Positions 1 through 7,730 of a stretch of 24,762 nt of DNA are shown piece by piece. Source of the DNA: Saprospiraceae bacterium UBA3362 (GTDB lineage Bacteria > Bacteroidota > Bacteroidia > Chitinophagales > Saprospiraceae); assembly GCA_002360455.1 (NCBI GenBank), contig DEQQ01000066.1:1-24762 (forward strand), given 5' to 3'. A program made the translations under genes and the position numbers. Position 1 is the stretch's first letter. Every line of letters begins with the position of its first letter. The notes under the pieces were generated by a model that saw nothing but the letters and a program-made list of their open reading frames with translations, did not search any database and was not told the DNA's origin.

Positions 1-606
1 ATTGATGGATATATTGTTCAACTTCCTTTGCCAAGACATATTGATGAACTAAAAATCAATTTGGCCATAGATCCCAAAAAAGATGTAGATGGATTTCATC
101 CCAACAACTTTGGACGAATGGCATTGGGCCTCCCTGCATATCATCCTGCTACTCCGGCAGGAATTATGATGATCTTGGATCGGTATGGAATCGACACTGA
201 CGGAAAAAATTGTGTCGTCCTGGGCAGGAGCAATATTGTAGGAACTCCCATCTCACTCCTCATGTCAAAAAAAACAAAACCTGGAAATGCGACAGTTACC
301 ATTGCTCATAGCCGCACAAAAAATTTGAAAGAGATGTGCCTTCAAGCTGACATCATTATCGCCGCATTGGGGATTCCAAAATTTCTTAAAGCGGATATGG
401 TAAAAGAAGGTGCAGTCATTATTGATGTAGGAATTAATAGAATTGCAGACCCTTCTTCCAAGTCAGGGTTTAGATTGGTGGGCGATGTTGATTTTGATGC
501 ACTCAAAGACAGGGTCGCTGCTATGACACCTGTTCCGGGAGGAGTGGGTCCAATGACCATCACTGCTTTGATTCAAAATACCTGGACAGCATACCAACAA
601 CGATAA
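1..606 (+). CDS. folD: Bifunctional methylenetetrahydrofolate dehydrogenase / methenyltetrahydrofolate cyclohydrolase (5'-truncated)
   Basis: Cytosolic enzyme of one-carbon metabolism. It oxidises 5,10-methylene-THF to methenyl-THF with NADP and hydrolyses that to 10-formyl-THF, which feeds purine and formyl-Met-tRNA synthesis. The frame is open from base 1, so the gene begins upstream. The visible 201 residues are roughly the C-terminal two thirds of a family that is usually about 290 aa. The first residues read IDGYIVQLPLP, the conserved FolD substrate-site motif. KDVDGFHP follows, then the Rossmann-type GRSNIVGTP that binds the dinucleotide, and PVPGGVGPMT near the end, the second PROSITE-type FolD signature. 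A TTG at base 28 is internal and not the start. prmA follows after 19 bases on the same strand, so co-transcription is likely. Identification is secure; only the N-terminus with the catalytic Lys region is outside the window. Confidence 0.97.
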   Translation: MDGYIVQLPLPRHIDELKINLAIDPKKDVDGFHPNNFGRMALGLPAYHPATPAGIMMILDRYGIDTDGKNCVVLGRSNIVGTPISLLMSKKTKPGNATVTIAHSRTKNLKEMCLQADIIIAALGIPKFLKADMVKEGAVIIDVGINRIADPSSKSGFRLVGDVDFDALKDRVAAMTPVPGGVGPMTITALIQNTWTAYQQR

Positions 607-625
607 TCTAGATCCCCGATATCAA

Positions 626-1456
626 ATGATGCCCTCTTATCAGTCGTTTAAATTCAACTGCTCCGATGATCAAAAAGAGCTGGTGATGGCCAGACTTTAC
701 GAATTGGGATTCGAAGCTTTTCAAGAAGAAGAGAACAGTCTCGAAGCTTATATTTCTGATGAACAATTAAAAAGCATTGCTCCTGATGATCTGCAAGACC
801 TGTTCAGAAAACTCAACATTGAGGTAAAGCAGTTTGAACACGAAACAAAGGATTGGAATAAAGTTTGGGAATCCAATTTTTCCGATCTTATCATCAATCA
901 AAAACTTCATGTCAGAGCCGAGTTTCATCCAAAAAATTCTTCCATCCAAGATGAACTCATCATAGCTCCCAAAATGGCCTTCGGCACAGGTCATCATCAA
1001 ACCACTTGCATGATTTTGGAATGGATGACGGAACAACATTGGCAAGGAAAAAGAATATTGGACTTTGGTTGCGGAACAGGAATTTTGGGCATTTACGCCA
1101 AGCTCAAAGGAGCTACTTTGCTAAGCCTTATTGATATAGAACCCCAGGCTATAGACAATGTCCACGATACTCTCAAACTAAATAACAGCAGTGCGGATCA
1201 TATTTTATTGGGATCGATAGACCAAATACCGCCGATGAAATACGATGTCATCTTTGCCAATATTACCAGAAACATTTTATTGGAATTCATGGATCAATTG
1301 GTCTTGCATTTAGACCATGATTCAAGATTGATTCTTTCCGGTTTTTTAAGTTCTGACGAATCTGCAATGATTGCAAAAGTAGAATCCCTCGGAATGAATG
1401 TCATAGACAGGAGACAGCAACTGGATTGGTTGTGTTTAGTTTGTAGATATAATTAG
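626..1456 (+). CDS. prmA: Ribosomal protein L11 methyltransferase
   Basis: SAM-dependent class I methyltransferase that methylates ribosomal protein L11 before or during ribosome assembly. The 276 aa length fits the short Bacteroidota form. An N-terminal L11-recognition domain covers about residues 1-90. The methyltransferase domain carries FGTGHHQTT (119-127), typical of PrmA, and the SAM-binding motif I LDFGCGTGILG (145-155). FANIT (210-214) stands at the motif IV position, where PrmA has its N-[IV] signature. The start is one of two adjacent ATG codons (626 or 629); sequence alone cannot decide between them. The gene lies 19 bases behind folD and converges with bfn, with only 46 bases between the stop codons. 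Its substrate gene, rplK, is in the same window about 17 kb away in a separate unit. Confidence 0.96.
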   Translation: MMPSYQSFKFNCSDDQKELVMARLYELGFEAFQEEENSLEAYISDEQLKSIAPDDLQDLFRKLNIEVKQFEHETKDWNKVWESNFSDLIINQKLHVRAEFHPKNSSIQDELIIAPKMAFGTGHHQTTCMILEWMTEQHWQGKRILDFGCGTGILGIYAKLKGATLLSLIDIEPQAIDNVHDTLKLNNSSADHILLGSIDQIPPMKYDVIFANITRNILLEFMDQLVLHLDHDSRLILSGFLSSDESAMIAKVESLGMNVIDRRQQLDWLCLVCRYN

Positions 1457-1502
1457 ATTAAAGATTGTGATTGGAGCTCACCAATAAAAAGTCAGACAAG
1501 TT

Positions 1503-2096
1503 TTATTTTCTTTTATTAATCTCGTCCCGTATTTTAGCAGCCTTTTCATAGTCTTCGGCCTCCAATACTTTATTCAGTAATTTATTCAGTTCATCCAATG
1601 GCATGCTTTCATAGTTTGATCCTGTGCCGGAAGTTTTTTTTGTTTTTGATTTACTTGGAGCATGATCTTTGTCGTCCAATTCTACGCCTGCGGTGTCGAG
1701 TATAAATTCGTATGTGGATACCGGACATGAAAACCTAACAGCCATCGCCAAGGCATCCGATGTTCGCGAATCGATTTCTATGATTTCACCATCGCGCTCA
1801 CAAACCAATTTAGAAAAAAAGATTCCATCGATCAAATCATTAATGATTACTTCACGAAGTTCAATCGCAAACATGCTCATGGTATTCTTGAAGAGATCAT
1901 GTGTCAATGGCCTATTGGGTGTCATGCGTTCCAAAATAACCGCTATAGCCTGAGCTTCAAAACCACCAATGACAATGGGCAACCGTCGCACACCTTCACG
2001 CTCACCAAGTATGATCGCGTAATTTTGAGATTGGCTCACACTATGAGATAGCGCAATAATATCCAATTCAATTTTTTTCATGCTGTGTGCAGCCAT
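1503..2096 (-). CDS. Bifunctional nuclease family protein with C-terminal UVR motif
   Basis: Member of the BFN/DUF151 family; plant homologues have DNase and RNase activity, but the bacterial role is little known. The BFN domain spans about residues 7-135, with the typical run RRLPIVIGGFEAQAIAV and, later, IDSRTSDALAMAVR. A charged linker of Lys, Ser and Thr follows. The last 33 residues form a UVR (UvrB/UvrC-like) helical hairpin with LNKLLNKVLEAEDYEKAAKIRDEI, which in other proteins mediates protein-protein contact. Total 197 aa, as usual for Bacteroidota BFN-UVR proteins. The first ATG (2096) gives MAAHSMKK; relatives usually begin at the MKK, so ATG at 2081 is an equally good start. It is the last gene of etfB-etfA-bfn, with only 3 bases after the etfA stop, which implies translational coupling. 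Confidence 0.9.
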   Translation of the reverse strand: MAAHSMKKIELDIIALSHSVSQSQNYAIILGEREGVRRLPIVIGGFEAQAIAVILERMTPNRPLTHDLFKNTMSMFAIELREVIINDLIDGIFFSKLVCERDGEIIEIDSRTSDALAMAVRFSCPVSTYEFILDTAGVELDDKDHAPSKSKTKKTSGTGSNYESMPLDELNKLLNKVLEAEDYEKAAKIRDEINKRK

Positions 2097-2099
2097 CTT

Positions 2100-3053
2100 T
2101 TATGAATTTTCTGATTTGCTTTTCTTGATTGCTGCATTCAACTTCGGCACCACATCAAAAAGATCTCCCACGACTCCATAGTCAGCTGCTTTGAAAAAAG
2201 GTGCTTCCGGGTCTTTATTGATGACTATAATTTTTCTTGAGCTGTTTACTCCAGCAAGATGCTGAATGGCCCCCGAAATTCCAATAGCGATATACACATT
2301 AGGCCTAATGGCAATACCTGTTTGTCCAACATGCTCGTGATGCGGCCTCCAACCTATGTCGGCTACAGGCCTAGAACAAGCTGTAGTTGCACCAAGCAGA
2401 TCGGCCAGTTCTTCTATCATTCCCCAATTGCTTGGGTCCTTCATTCCTCTTCCCGCACTCACCACGACTTCTGCCTCCGTAAGCGGAGTTTTTCCTGATT
2501 GCAAATCAAGAGAATTGATCTTATATTTTCCTCCGGTCAGCGCTATGTTCAAATTTTTCTTTTCTATCTGCGTTGCTCCACCTCTCACAATGGCAACACT
2601 GTTAGGCATAATGCTGATGACCGCTTTTGATCCCGGAATGGAATAAATTGCATTTGCCTTTCCGGAAAAAACCGATTTTTTAAAACAAATTTTTCCATTG
2701 TGTTGCAAGACCTCTTTCACCCCTGACAACAAAGCTGCTTTGAGCTTGGCTGCAATGACTCCTGCAACAGCCTTTCCAAGACTATTGCCCGACAAAACCA
2801 AATGACTCGCTCCACACTCATTGAAAGCAGCAGCAATAAATTGGGCAACCGTTACCGGATCTTGAGAATCCAACTGCTGCTCTGCCAAGCTCCTCACATT
2901 CATGTCCGCAAGAACTGCAGTATCTGTGGTTTGACTTGCCAGTAATCCAAGCTCCAATCCTGTCAAAGTCTTCAATTGCTGTCCAAAACTTATGGCCTCA
3001 AGCGAAGATTTTTTGATCTTTCCGTTCTGCGATTCTATATAAACTAAAATCAT
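2100..3053 (-). CDS. etfA: Electron transfer flavoprotein subunit alpha
   Basis: The alpha subunit binds FAD and, with EtfB, takes electrons from acyl-CoA dehydrogenases and related flavoenzymes and passes them to the quinone pool through ETF-quinone oxidoreductase. 317 aa, the usual length. The N-terminal domain (1-190) is of the ETF alpha/beta type. The C-terminal FAD domain shows SAGRGMKDP (199-207), SRPVADIGW (227-235), HVGQTG (241-246), GISGAIQHLAG (258-268) and INKDPEAPFFKAADYGVVGDLF (278-299), which together make up the FAD-binding half. It sits 12 bases behind etfB and 3 bases before bfn, all on the minus strand. No acyl-CoA dehydrogenase or ETF-QO gene lies beside it, so the electron donor cannot be told from context. 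It is a canonical ETF without visible signs of the bifurcating type, although that was not tested by alignment. Confidence 0.97.
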   Translation of the reverse strand: MILVYIESQNGKIKKSSLEAISFGQQLKTLTGLELGLLASQTTDTAVLADMNVRSLAEQQLDSQDPVTVAQFIAAAFNECGASHLVLSGNSLGKAVAGVIAAKLKAALLSGVKEVLQHNGKICFKKSVFSGKANAIYSIPGSKAVISIMPNSVAIVRGGATQIEKKNLNIALTGGKYKINSLDLQSGKTPLTEAEVVVSAGRGMKDPSNWGMIEELADLLGATTACSRPVADIGWRPHHEHVGQTGIAIRPNVYIAIGISGAIQHLAGVNSSRKIIVINKDPEAPFFKAADYGVVGDLFDVVPKLNAAIKKSKSENS

Positions 3054-3065
3054 GATGTTTCCTGT

Positions 3066-3806
3066 TTAAAATAATTTCAAATCGTTCTTTAGTACATTTA
3101 CCAACCCATCAATATCATCCGGAGCAATCATTTTGGCTCCGGTTTTTGCCGGAGGCAATTCAAACTGTTCCAACACAATAGTTGCCTCAGTGTTTACAGG
3201 AGACAGAACCTCAAGAGGTTTGTTTTTTGACTCCATAATGCCTTTCATATTGGGAATTCTTTGTTCGGCAAGTCCCTTTGCAGCAGAAACTACGCAGGGC
3301 ATACTCACTGTAGAAAGCTCCACTCCCCCTTCTACCTCACGAGATACATTGATCTTGTCGGCCTCTACCTCCAGCTTATTGCAATAAGAGACAAAAGGCA
3401 GATCCAGCAGTCCGGCCAGCATTGCCCCAACCTCAGACCCATTGTGATCTATCGTTTCTTTGCCCAAAAAAATGAGCTCAAATGACTTCCCTTTACAAAA
3501 TTCTGCTATCTGCTGTGCCACATCATAAGAATCTTTTGGTTTACAGTCAATCCTGAATGCCTGATCCGCTCCAATGGCAAGAGCCTTACGGATCATCTGA
3601 TCCGAACCGGCTTCGCCCACATGCACTACAGACACTTTCCCTCCCAGCTTTTCCTTAAGTTCTACAGCTCTTACAAGCGCATACCATTCATCATAGGGGT
3701 TCAGAATAAAACTAACTCCCTCCTCTACAAATTTGGTCAAACCCGCATCAAAGGCGATTTTAGCCGTTGTATCCGGAGTTTTACTAATACAAACTAAAAA
3801 TTCCAT
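3066..3806 (-). CDS. etfB: Electron transfer flavoprotein subunit beta
   Basis: Beta subunit of the ETF heterodimer; it carries the AMP site and the recognition loop that docks on dehydrogenases. 246 aa, normal for the family. Family features are the start MEFLVCISKTPDTT, FILNPYDEWYALVRAVELKE (the usual NPYDEYALE-type stretch), LIFLGKETIDHNGSEVG near the nucleotide site, VSREVEGGVEL, and the signature around LAEQRIPNMKGIMESKNKPL. The ATG at 3806 gives an N-terminus that matches relatives. It is the first gene of the minus-strand unit etfB-etfA-bfn. A Bacteroidota -7 box lies about 20 bases upstream, in the 46-base divergent gap with the TPR gene. Confidence 0.97.
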   Translation of the reverse strand: MEFLVCISKTPDTTAKIAFDAGLTKFVEEGVSFILNPYDEWYALVRAVELKEKLGGKVSVVHVGEAGSDQMIRKALAIGADQAFRIDCKPKDSYDVAQQIAEFCKGKSFELIFLGKETIDHNGSEVGAMLAGLLDLPFVSYCNKLEVEADKINVSREVEGGVELSTVSMPCVVSAAKGLAEQRIPNMKGIMESKNKPLEVLSPVNTEATIVLEQFELPPAKTGAKMIAPDDIDGLVNVLKNDLKLF

Positions 3807-3827
3807 GTTTTGCCTAATTTAGCGGCG

Positions 3828-3835
3828 CAAAGATA
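3828..3835 (-). promoter_or_regulatory. Candidate -7 box for the etfB-etfA-bfn operon
   Basis: On the minus strand the sequence reads TATCTTTG, an exact match to the Bacteroidota -7 consensus TAnnTTTG. It lies in the 46-base gap between divergent etfB and the TPR gene, 21 bases before the etfB ATG, so the leader would be short. I see no TTTG at the -33 position, so the match is partial. Confidence 0.55.
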
Positions 3836-3852
3836 ACCATTTTTAATAGAGT

Positions 3853-4173
3853 ATGAGTAGAAAAGACCAAATCCTGGAACTGCTTCAAGACAGCCCAGAG
3901 GACAGCTTCCTGCATTTTGCCCTGGCCAAAGAATACGAAAACGAGGGCAAGCCCATCCAAGCTCAACAGGCCTACCAATGGATTTTGGATCATACGCCGG
4001 ATTATGTTGGAGCCTATTACCACCTGGCCCATCTGTATTGGGACCAACTTCAAGATAAGCCAGCCGCCAGACAGACCATCGAGGCCGGTATCCTTGTGGC
4101 ACAGCGCATCAACGACCCTCATGCCGCCTCCGAGCTCAAATCTGCTCTGATGAATCTTAATCTGGAAGATTAG
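3853..4173 (+). CDS. Small TPR-repeat protein
   Basis: A 106-aa protein without signal peptide or membrane segment, probably cytosolic. Two TPR-like helical hairpins are visible. The first covers about residues 17-50, with FALAKEYENEGKPIQAQQAYQWIL. The second covers about 51-84, with GAYYHLAHLYWDQLQDKPAARQTIEAGI. The spacing of small and large residues (Ala-8, Gly-8, Tyr-11, Ala-20, Pro-32 type) fits TPR. Such small TPR proteins act as scaffolds and no substrate can be named. It is transcribed divergently from etfB with 46 bases between them. The gene looks richer in G and C than its neighbours, mostly through C-ending codons. Two long antisense frames in the same stretch lack any family resemblance, while this frame encodes a recognisable fold. 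A GC-rich repeat begins immediately behind its stop codon. Confidence 0.82.
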   Translation: MSRKDQILELLQDSPEDSFLHFALAKEYENEGKPIQAQQAYQWILDHTPDYVGAYYHLAHLYWDQLQDKPAARQTIEAGILVAQRINDPHAASELKSALMNLNLED

Positions 4174-4174
4174 G

Positions 4175-4250
4175 GCATGCCCGCCCGTTCCGGTCGGTCG
4201 CAGCCTTACGGACTCGCTGTTCGCTCGGTGCTTCGCACTAAATCCTCCAG
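4175..4250 (-). repeat. GC-rich dispersed repeat, copy A
   Basis: Read on the minus strand, this stretch contains CTGGAGGAT, then GCGAAGCACCGAGCGA, AGCGAGTCCGTAAGG and CGACCGACCGGA. The same words in the same order occur on the plus strand at 23042-23128, with small substitutions and one 16-base insertion there. The segment is clearly richer in G and C than the surrounding DNA. It starts directly after the TPR stop codon. It is non-coding as far as can be seen and resembles the short intergenic repeat families found in many bacterial genomes. A possible transcript-end role is inference only. Confidence 0.75.
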
Positions 4251-4494
4251 ACTGCTCATGCTATGACCTGCTCGTGGGCAGAAGTACAACTTGGCATTTC
4301 GAATCAATTATAGAATTTTCAATTTTATTTTCGCCACCAAGCTACATCCTGATAGTTTACAACTTCATTTGTGCACTATTAATAATCATCATTGAGGATT
4401 TTGGGATGATATACAGAGTTGTATCTACAATTTTATGAGTATAGCAAATAGCAACTTCCATTTACATCTTTTATAAGAAATAAAAATTATTTAT

Positions 4495-4502
4495 TACTTT
4501 TG
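4495..4502 (+). promoter_or_regulatory. Candidate -7 box upstream of the T9SS cargo gene
   Basis: TACTTTTG fits the Bacteroidota -7 consensus TAnnTTTG and lies 41 bases before the ATG at 4544. No clear TTTG is present at -33, so support is partial. Confidence 0.45.
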
Positions 4503-4543
4503 GCTTCAAGTTTTATCCTGAGTAATAGATCAACACTTTTAAT

Positions 4544-7234
4544 ATGCTCAATTGTAGAATTCCTTTGCTATGTTTGCTATTCTGCGGCGCACATACTTTT
4601 TCATTTTCCCAAAACTTCACAGTCTATAAAACAAAGGACCTTAATAACTTTGATATAATAAAATTACAGCCGGAGAATGCTTGCAAAGAAATAAATACAA
4701 ACATAACCAGAAACGAATCTTTTTGGTTGGAATATCATTATAATTCTAATGGGGACGTAGAACTTTTTGAAGATAGTCATAGTCTATTTACAGATGAAGA
4801 CCTGAGCATCGGGCCCAAGGCCAAAACCAGATTAATTTTCTATGAATCATTCAATTTATTCCAGTCCTTCGCTGTGGATTACCAAGGGAATCATTATCTT
4901 GGAACGCAGTATGGTCAGTTGATCTATTTTCCTTATAAATACCACCGAGACTCAATGCATCGCGAAATCAGCAGAATCAATGGCAGGTCTTGGGAAGCTC
5001 TGACCCTGGTCCAAAACAAACTCTACGGTATATCGGTTCCTTACCATCATCCCCCAGATTTTGATTCTGTGTATCTTTATGAAATCCTATTGGATCAGCC
5101 CGATTCTCTGCGCCTGATTATGCCCTTGAATTTTGATTCTTCGCTGCTGATCCCTTATCAATCCATAGGTTATTCTCTCAATCAACATTTTTATTCCTGT
5201 GATTCTATCAGCCTTTATCTTACTCTCTCCATAGGTTACGATACTCGCAAAGCAAGTTCTGTAGTTTATAGAATCAACATGGAGGATAAAACTCAGAGAT
5301 TTATTTGTAGAAAATCCATCTCGGAGGGCGAATACTCCTTTACGTCATTGGCTCACGAAACCGAATTCATGTCAACACGCTGTGTGCTCGCACTGGACCT
5401 TGACGAAGACGGCAGCAGCGGGGACTATACCAATGGAAATTTTATCCGGTCACCCTGTCCAACAGATTCTATACCTCTTCATGATGCAGATCTTTATATT
5501 CATTCTATTCATCCTATCGACAGCCTTCACTTGGAGTTTTATCTCCCACCCATTGATTCTGATCAAGAGATACTCCTGTGCAACAGCAAGGATCCTAAGT
5601 TTCGTATTCTCCGTCCCGATCCTCAGCACATCTCCATTTACAATCTTGGCAATGCCTCTACTATGGACTGGAAGGCGCTCATCCAAGACTTAAGATATCA
5701 CAATCTTCTCCCTGTTCTTACTGAGGGCATCAGAGAACTAAGAATAAAGATGTACTCCCTTGGCAAGATGGTGGATGCTCTGATTTCCATTAGCCTGCCT
5801 ACTCTCCCCATAGCCGGATCTTACGGTGATTATTTCACTTGTACTTCCGACGCTCCCTTCGATCCTTTTATTGTCATCACAGCCCCAAAAAGCAGAGGAG
5901 GCAGATGGCTTGAACCTCTCCATGATAGCATTGCGACTCTGTTTACTCCGGGCATAGATCCTCCGGGAATTTATACCTATGTTTTGGATAGGCCTCAATG
6001 TTACGGAGATACAGTGCAAATCTCCATTTCTTATTATCCTACTCCTGCCCTTAATCTGGGTCCGGATACTAGCTTATGCCATACCTCCGAATTCGTCATC
6101 GACCCTCAATTGCTCGATCTGGTGCCAACTTGGCAGGATGGAAAGAAAAAATTCAGCTATCTTGCCAAATCCTCCGGCTGGTATTGGGCAGAAATCAAAG
6201 ATAGCAATTGGTGTGTGGCAAGAGATTCTGTGTTCTTGGATTTTAGAAATGAGCCTATTTTATCTCATTCTGTACGAAAGCTTTGCCCCAATAAAAAATT
6301 CTTGTACAAAAACAAAGAGTATTCTTCAGGACAAACCATTCTGGATACTCTTTTTCGTTATCCGCATTGTGACAGTGTCATCAGTATAGAATTACAGTAT
6401 GATGAGCCCATTAGGCTCCATGATACTCTTCTCCTATGCTTGGGGTCGCAATTGCTTTATCGAGATCTTCTGCTCGTTCCCGACAGCAGTTACTTTTTTA
6501 CGCTGCCACATTCTGCTTATGGTTGTGACACAGTTCTAAGCTTGACCACGTTGGGCAAACCTAACGTACAACAGCAGTTTGAATATACAATTTGCCCTGA
6601 CAGTAGCTTGTTTTTTGATGGGAAATTATTGACAGCCAACAAAACTTATCAATTAAAGAAAAATGGATTTGGAACCGATTGTGATACTTTGGTTTCGGTT
6701 AAAGTAAATGCCTTTCCTCAACACAAGCTATCCATCGGTGGAGTTTACAGCGGCTATCTCAATGATGAAATCATCCTCCAACTCTATTCCAATACTCTCA
6801 GATCCTATTCTATCAATCCTCAAGACGATCAGATAACATCACTACTAAATGATCAGATTAAAATCAAATTCCTCCACAGCAATGATTACAGCATCCAAGC
6901 ATTGGATGAAAATGGATGCGGACTTATCTCTTCCTTTCGGGTTCATCTCATCGAGCAAGCAGCCGTCTTTGCACCAAATGTCTTTACTCCCAACAAAGAC
7001 GGGATCAATGACAACTGGACTCCCGTTTCCACTCCTAATGTCACAATTAAGTCTTGCTCCATCTACAGCAACTGGGAGCAATTGGTTTATTTTAGCACAT
7101 CGCCCCATCCGACTTGGGACGGAAGCTTGCGCGGAAAAGAAATGAATCCCAATGTCTTCGTATATGTTATCCTATATCAAGATCAAAAAGGAAATATGAA
7201 AAAAGCGGTAGGCGATATTACTTTGATTCGCTAA
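4544..7234 (+). CDS. Secreted protein with type IX secretion type B (gliding-motility-associated, CHU_C) sorting domain
   Basis: An 896-aa exported protein. Residues 1-23 form a signal peptide: Arg near the start, a hydrophobic stretch with Leu, Cys and Phe, and likely cleavage after SFSQ. The last 88 residues (from about 809) match the type B sorting domain: FAPNVFTPNKDGINDNW, then TWDGSLRGKEMNPNVFVYVI and the end KKAVGDITLIR. This domain directs passage through the T9SS and attachment or release at the cell surface. Three related modules precede it at about 578-618, 634-668 and 682-722. Each has an early Cys (CP in the first and third) and closes with CD[ST]xxS and a beta-strand. The N-terminal half contains a DLDEDGSSGDYTNGN stretch that could bind calcium, and beta-rich segments possibly of propeller type. 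No enzyme motif is recognised, so adhesin or matrix function is inference. No other T9SS gene is in the window. Confidence 0.88.
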   Translation: MLNCRIPLLCLLFCGAHTFSFSQNFTVYKTKDLNNFDIIKLQPENACKEINTNITRNESFWLEYHYNSNGDVELFEDSHSLFTDEDLSIGPKAKTRLIFYESFNLFQSFAVDYQGNHYLGTQYGQLIYFPYKYHRDSMHREISRINGRSWEALTLVQNKLYGISVPYHHPPDFDSVYLYEILLDQPDSLRLIMPLNFDSSLLIPYQSIGYSLNQHFYSCDSISLYLTLSIGYDTRKASSVVYRINMEDKTQRFICRKSISEGEYSFTSLAHETEFMSTRCVLALDLDEDGSSGDYTNGNFIRSPCPTDSIPLHDADLYIHSIHPIDSLHLEFYLPPIDSDQEILLCNSKDPKFRILRPDPQHISIYNLGNASTMDWKALIQDLRYHNLLPVLTEGIRELRIKMYSLGKMVDALISISLPTLPIAGSYGDYFTCTSDAPFDPFIVITAPKSRGGRWLEPLHDSIATLFTPGIDPPGIYTYVLDRPQCYGDTVQISISYYPTPALNLGPDTSLCHTSEFVIDPQLLDLVPTWQDGKKKFSYLAKSSGWYWAEIKDSNWCVARDSVFLDFRNEPILSHSVRKLCPNKKFLYKNKEYSSGQTILDTLFRYPHCDSVISIELQYDEPIRLHDTLLLCLGSQLLYRDLLLVPDSSYFFTLPHSAYGCDTVLSLTTLGKPNVQQQFEYTICPDSSLFFDGKLLTANKTYQLKKNGFGTDCDTLVSVKVNAFPQHKLSIGGVYSGYLNDEIILQLYSNTLRSYSINPQDDQITSLLNDQIKIKFLHSNDYSIQALDENGCGLISSFRVHLIEQAAVFAPNVFTPNKDGINDNWTPVSTPNVTIKSCSIYSNWEQLVYFSTSPHPTWDGSLRGKEMNPNVFVYVILYQDQKGNMKKAVGDITLIR

Positions 7235-7730
7235 ATCCCATTGCGCGAACTGTTGCCAAGAGTTGAATACTAAAGTGGTGCTTTTTGCTTATGGGATCAA
7301 GTTTATGGACTGCAGATTTTTTGCATTGTGAAAGATTGAATTTAGATGTTGAAATGCTTGAATGTCCATGAATCTGTGATCTGTTTCAGAATATCTTTTT
7401 GGTGTTATTTTCTCATTTGATTTATTCCACCCTATATTATAAATGAGTACTTTTTATTATTAAATGACCCCAAAAATTTTGAATTTATAGTTGACTGTCA
7501 AAGGCACAAACCAATGAGATTTTATGTTAAAACTTTGAGGATTTGTAATACTGTTGAGTCAATTAGAAAGAGTAAAATGAACTAATAAAAACTTGGTTTC
7601 AGCATAAGCCCTCTGCTGATTTAGCATCCATAACTGCATCTGACAAAGTATTGATAGACCAAAATAAAAAAGCCAATCCTTAATACAGGATTGGCTTTTT
7701 AGCTTTTTAGCTTATTTGATTTGATTTGGC
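7235..7730. other. Intergenic stretch between the T9SS cargo gene and rpoC
   Basis: 496 bases between two convergent genes. The only clear element is the rpoC terminator at 7661-7700. A small 6-bp hairpin (TCAGCA/TGCTGA, 7599-7619) is not followed by a T-run. No clear terminator for the plus-strand gene is visible just behind its stop codon. No open frame with family resemblance and no RNA gene was recognised. Confidence 0.65.
7661..7700 (-). terminator. Intrinsic terminator of the rpoBC operon
   Basis: On the minus strand AAAAAGCCAATCC and GGATTGGCTTTTT form a stem with about 9 strong pairs plus flanking A-T pairs, around an 8-base loop. It is followed by an interrupted T-run (TTTTTTATTTT). 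It sits about 30 bases after the rpoC stop. The A-run on the other side could let it work for plus-strand transcripts as well. Confidence 0.92.

Larger units (their letters stand above)
4174..4543. other. Intergenic stretch between the TPR gene and the T9SS cargo gene
   Basis: 370 bases without a gene. The first part (4175-4250) holds a GC-rich dispersed repeat that is described separately. The remainder is AT-rich and ends in a candidate promoter at 4495-4502. I see no conserved RNA and no open frame with family resemblance. Confidence 0.7.

Noticed and set aside
1457..1502. Possible bidirectional terminator between prmA and bfn (ATTGG/CCAAT)
   Set aside because: The stem is only 5 bp and no convincing T-run follows on either strand.
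3794..4122. Two overlapping minus-strand open frames of 102 aa opposite the TPR gene
   Set aside because: They have no family resemblance, overlap the etfB promoter region, and the plus-strand frame encodes a clear TPR protein. They are shadows of its GC-rich codons.
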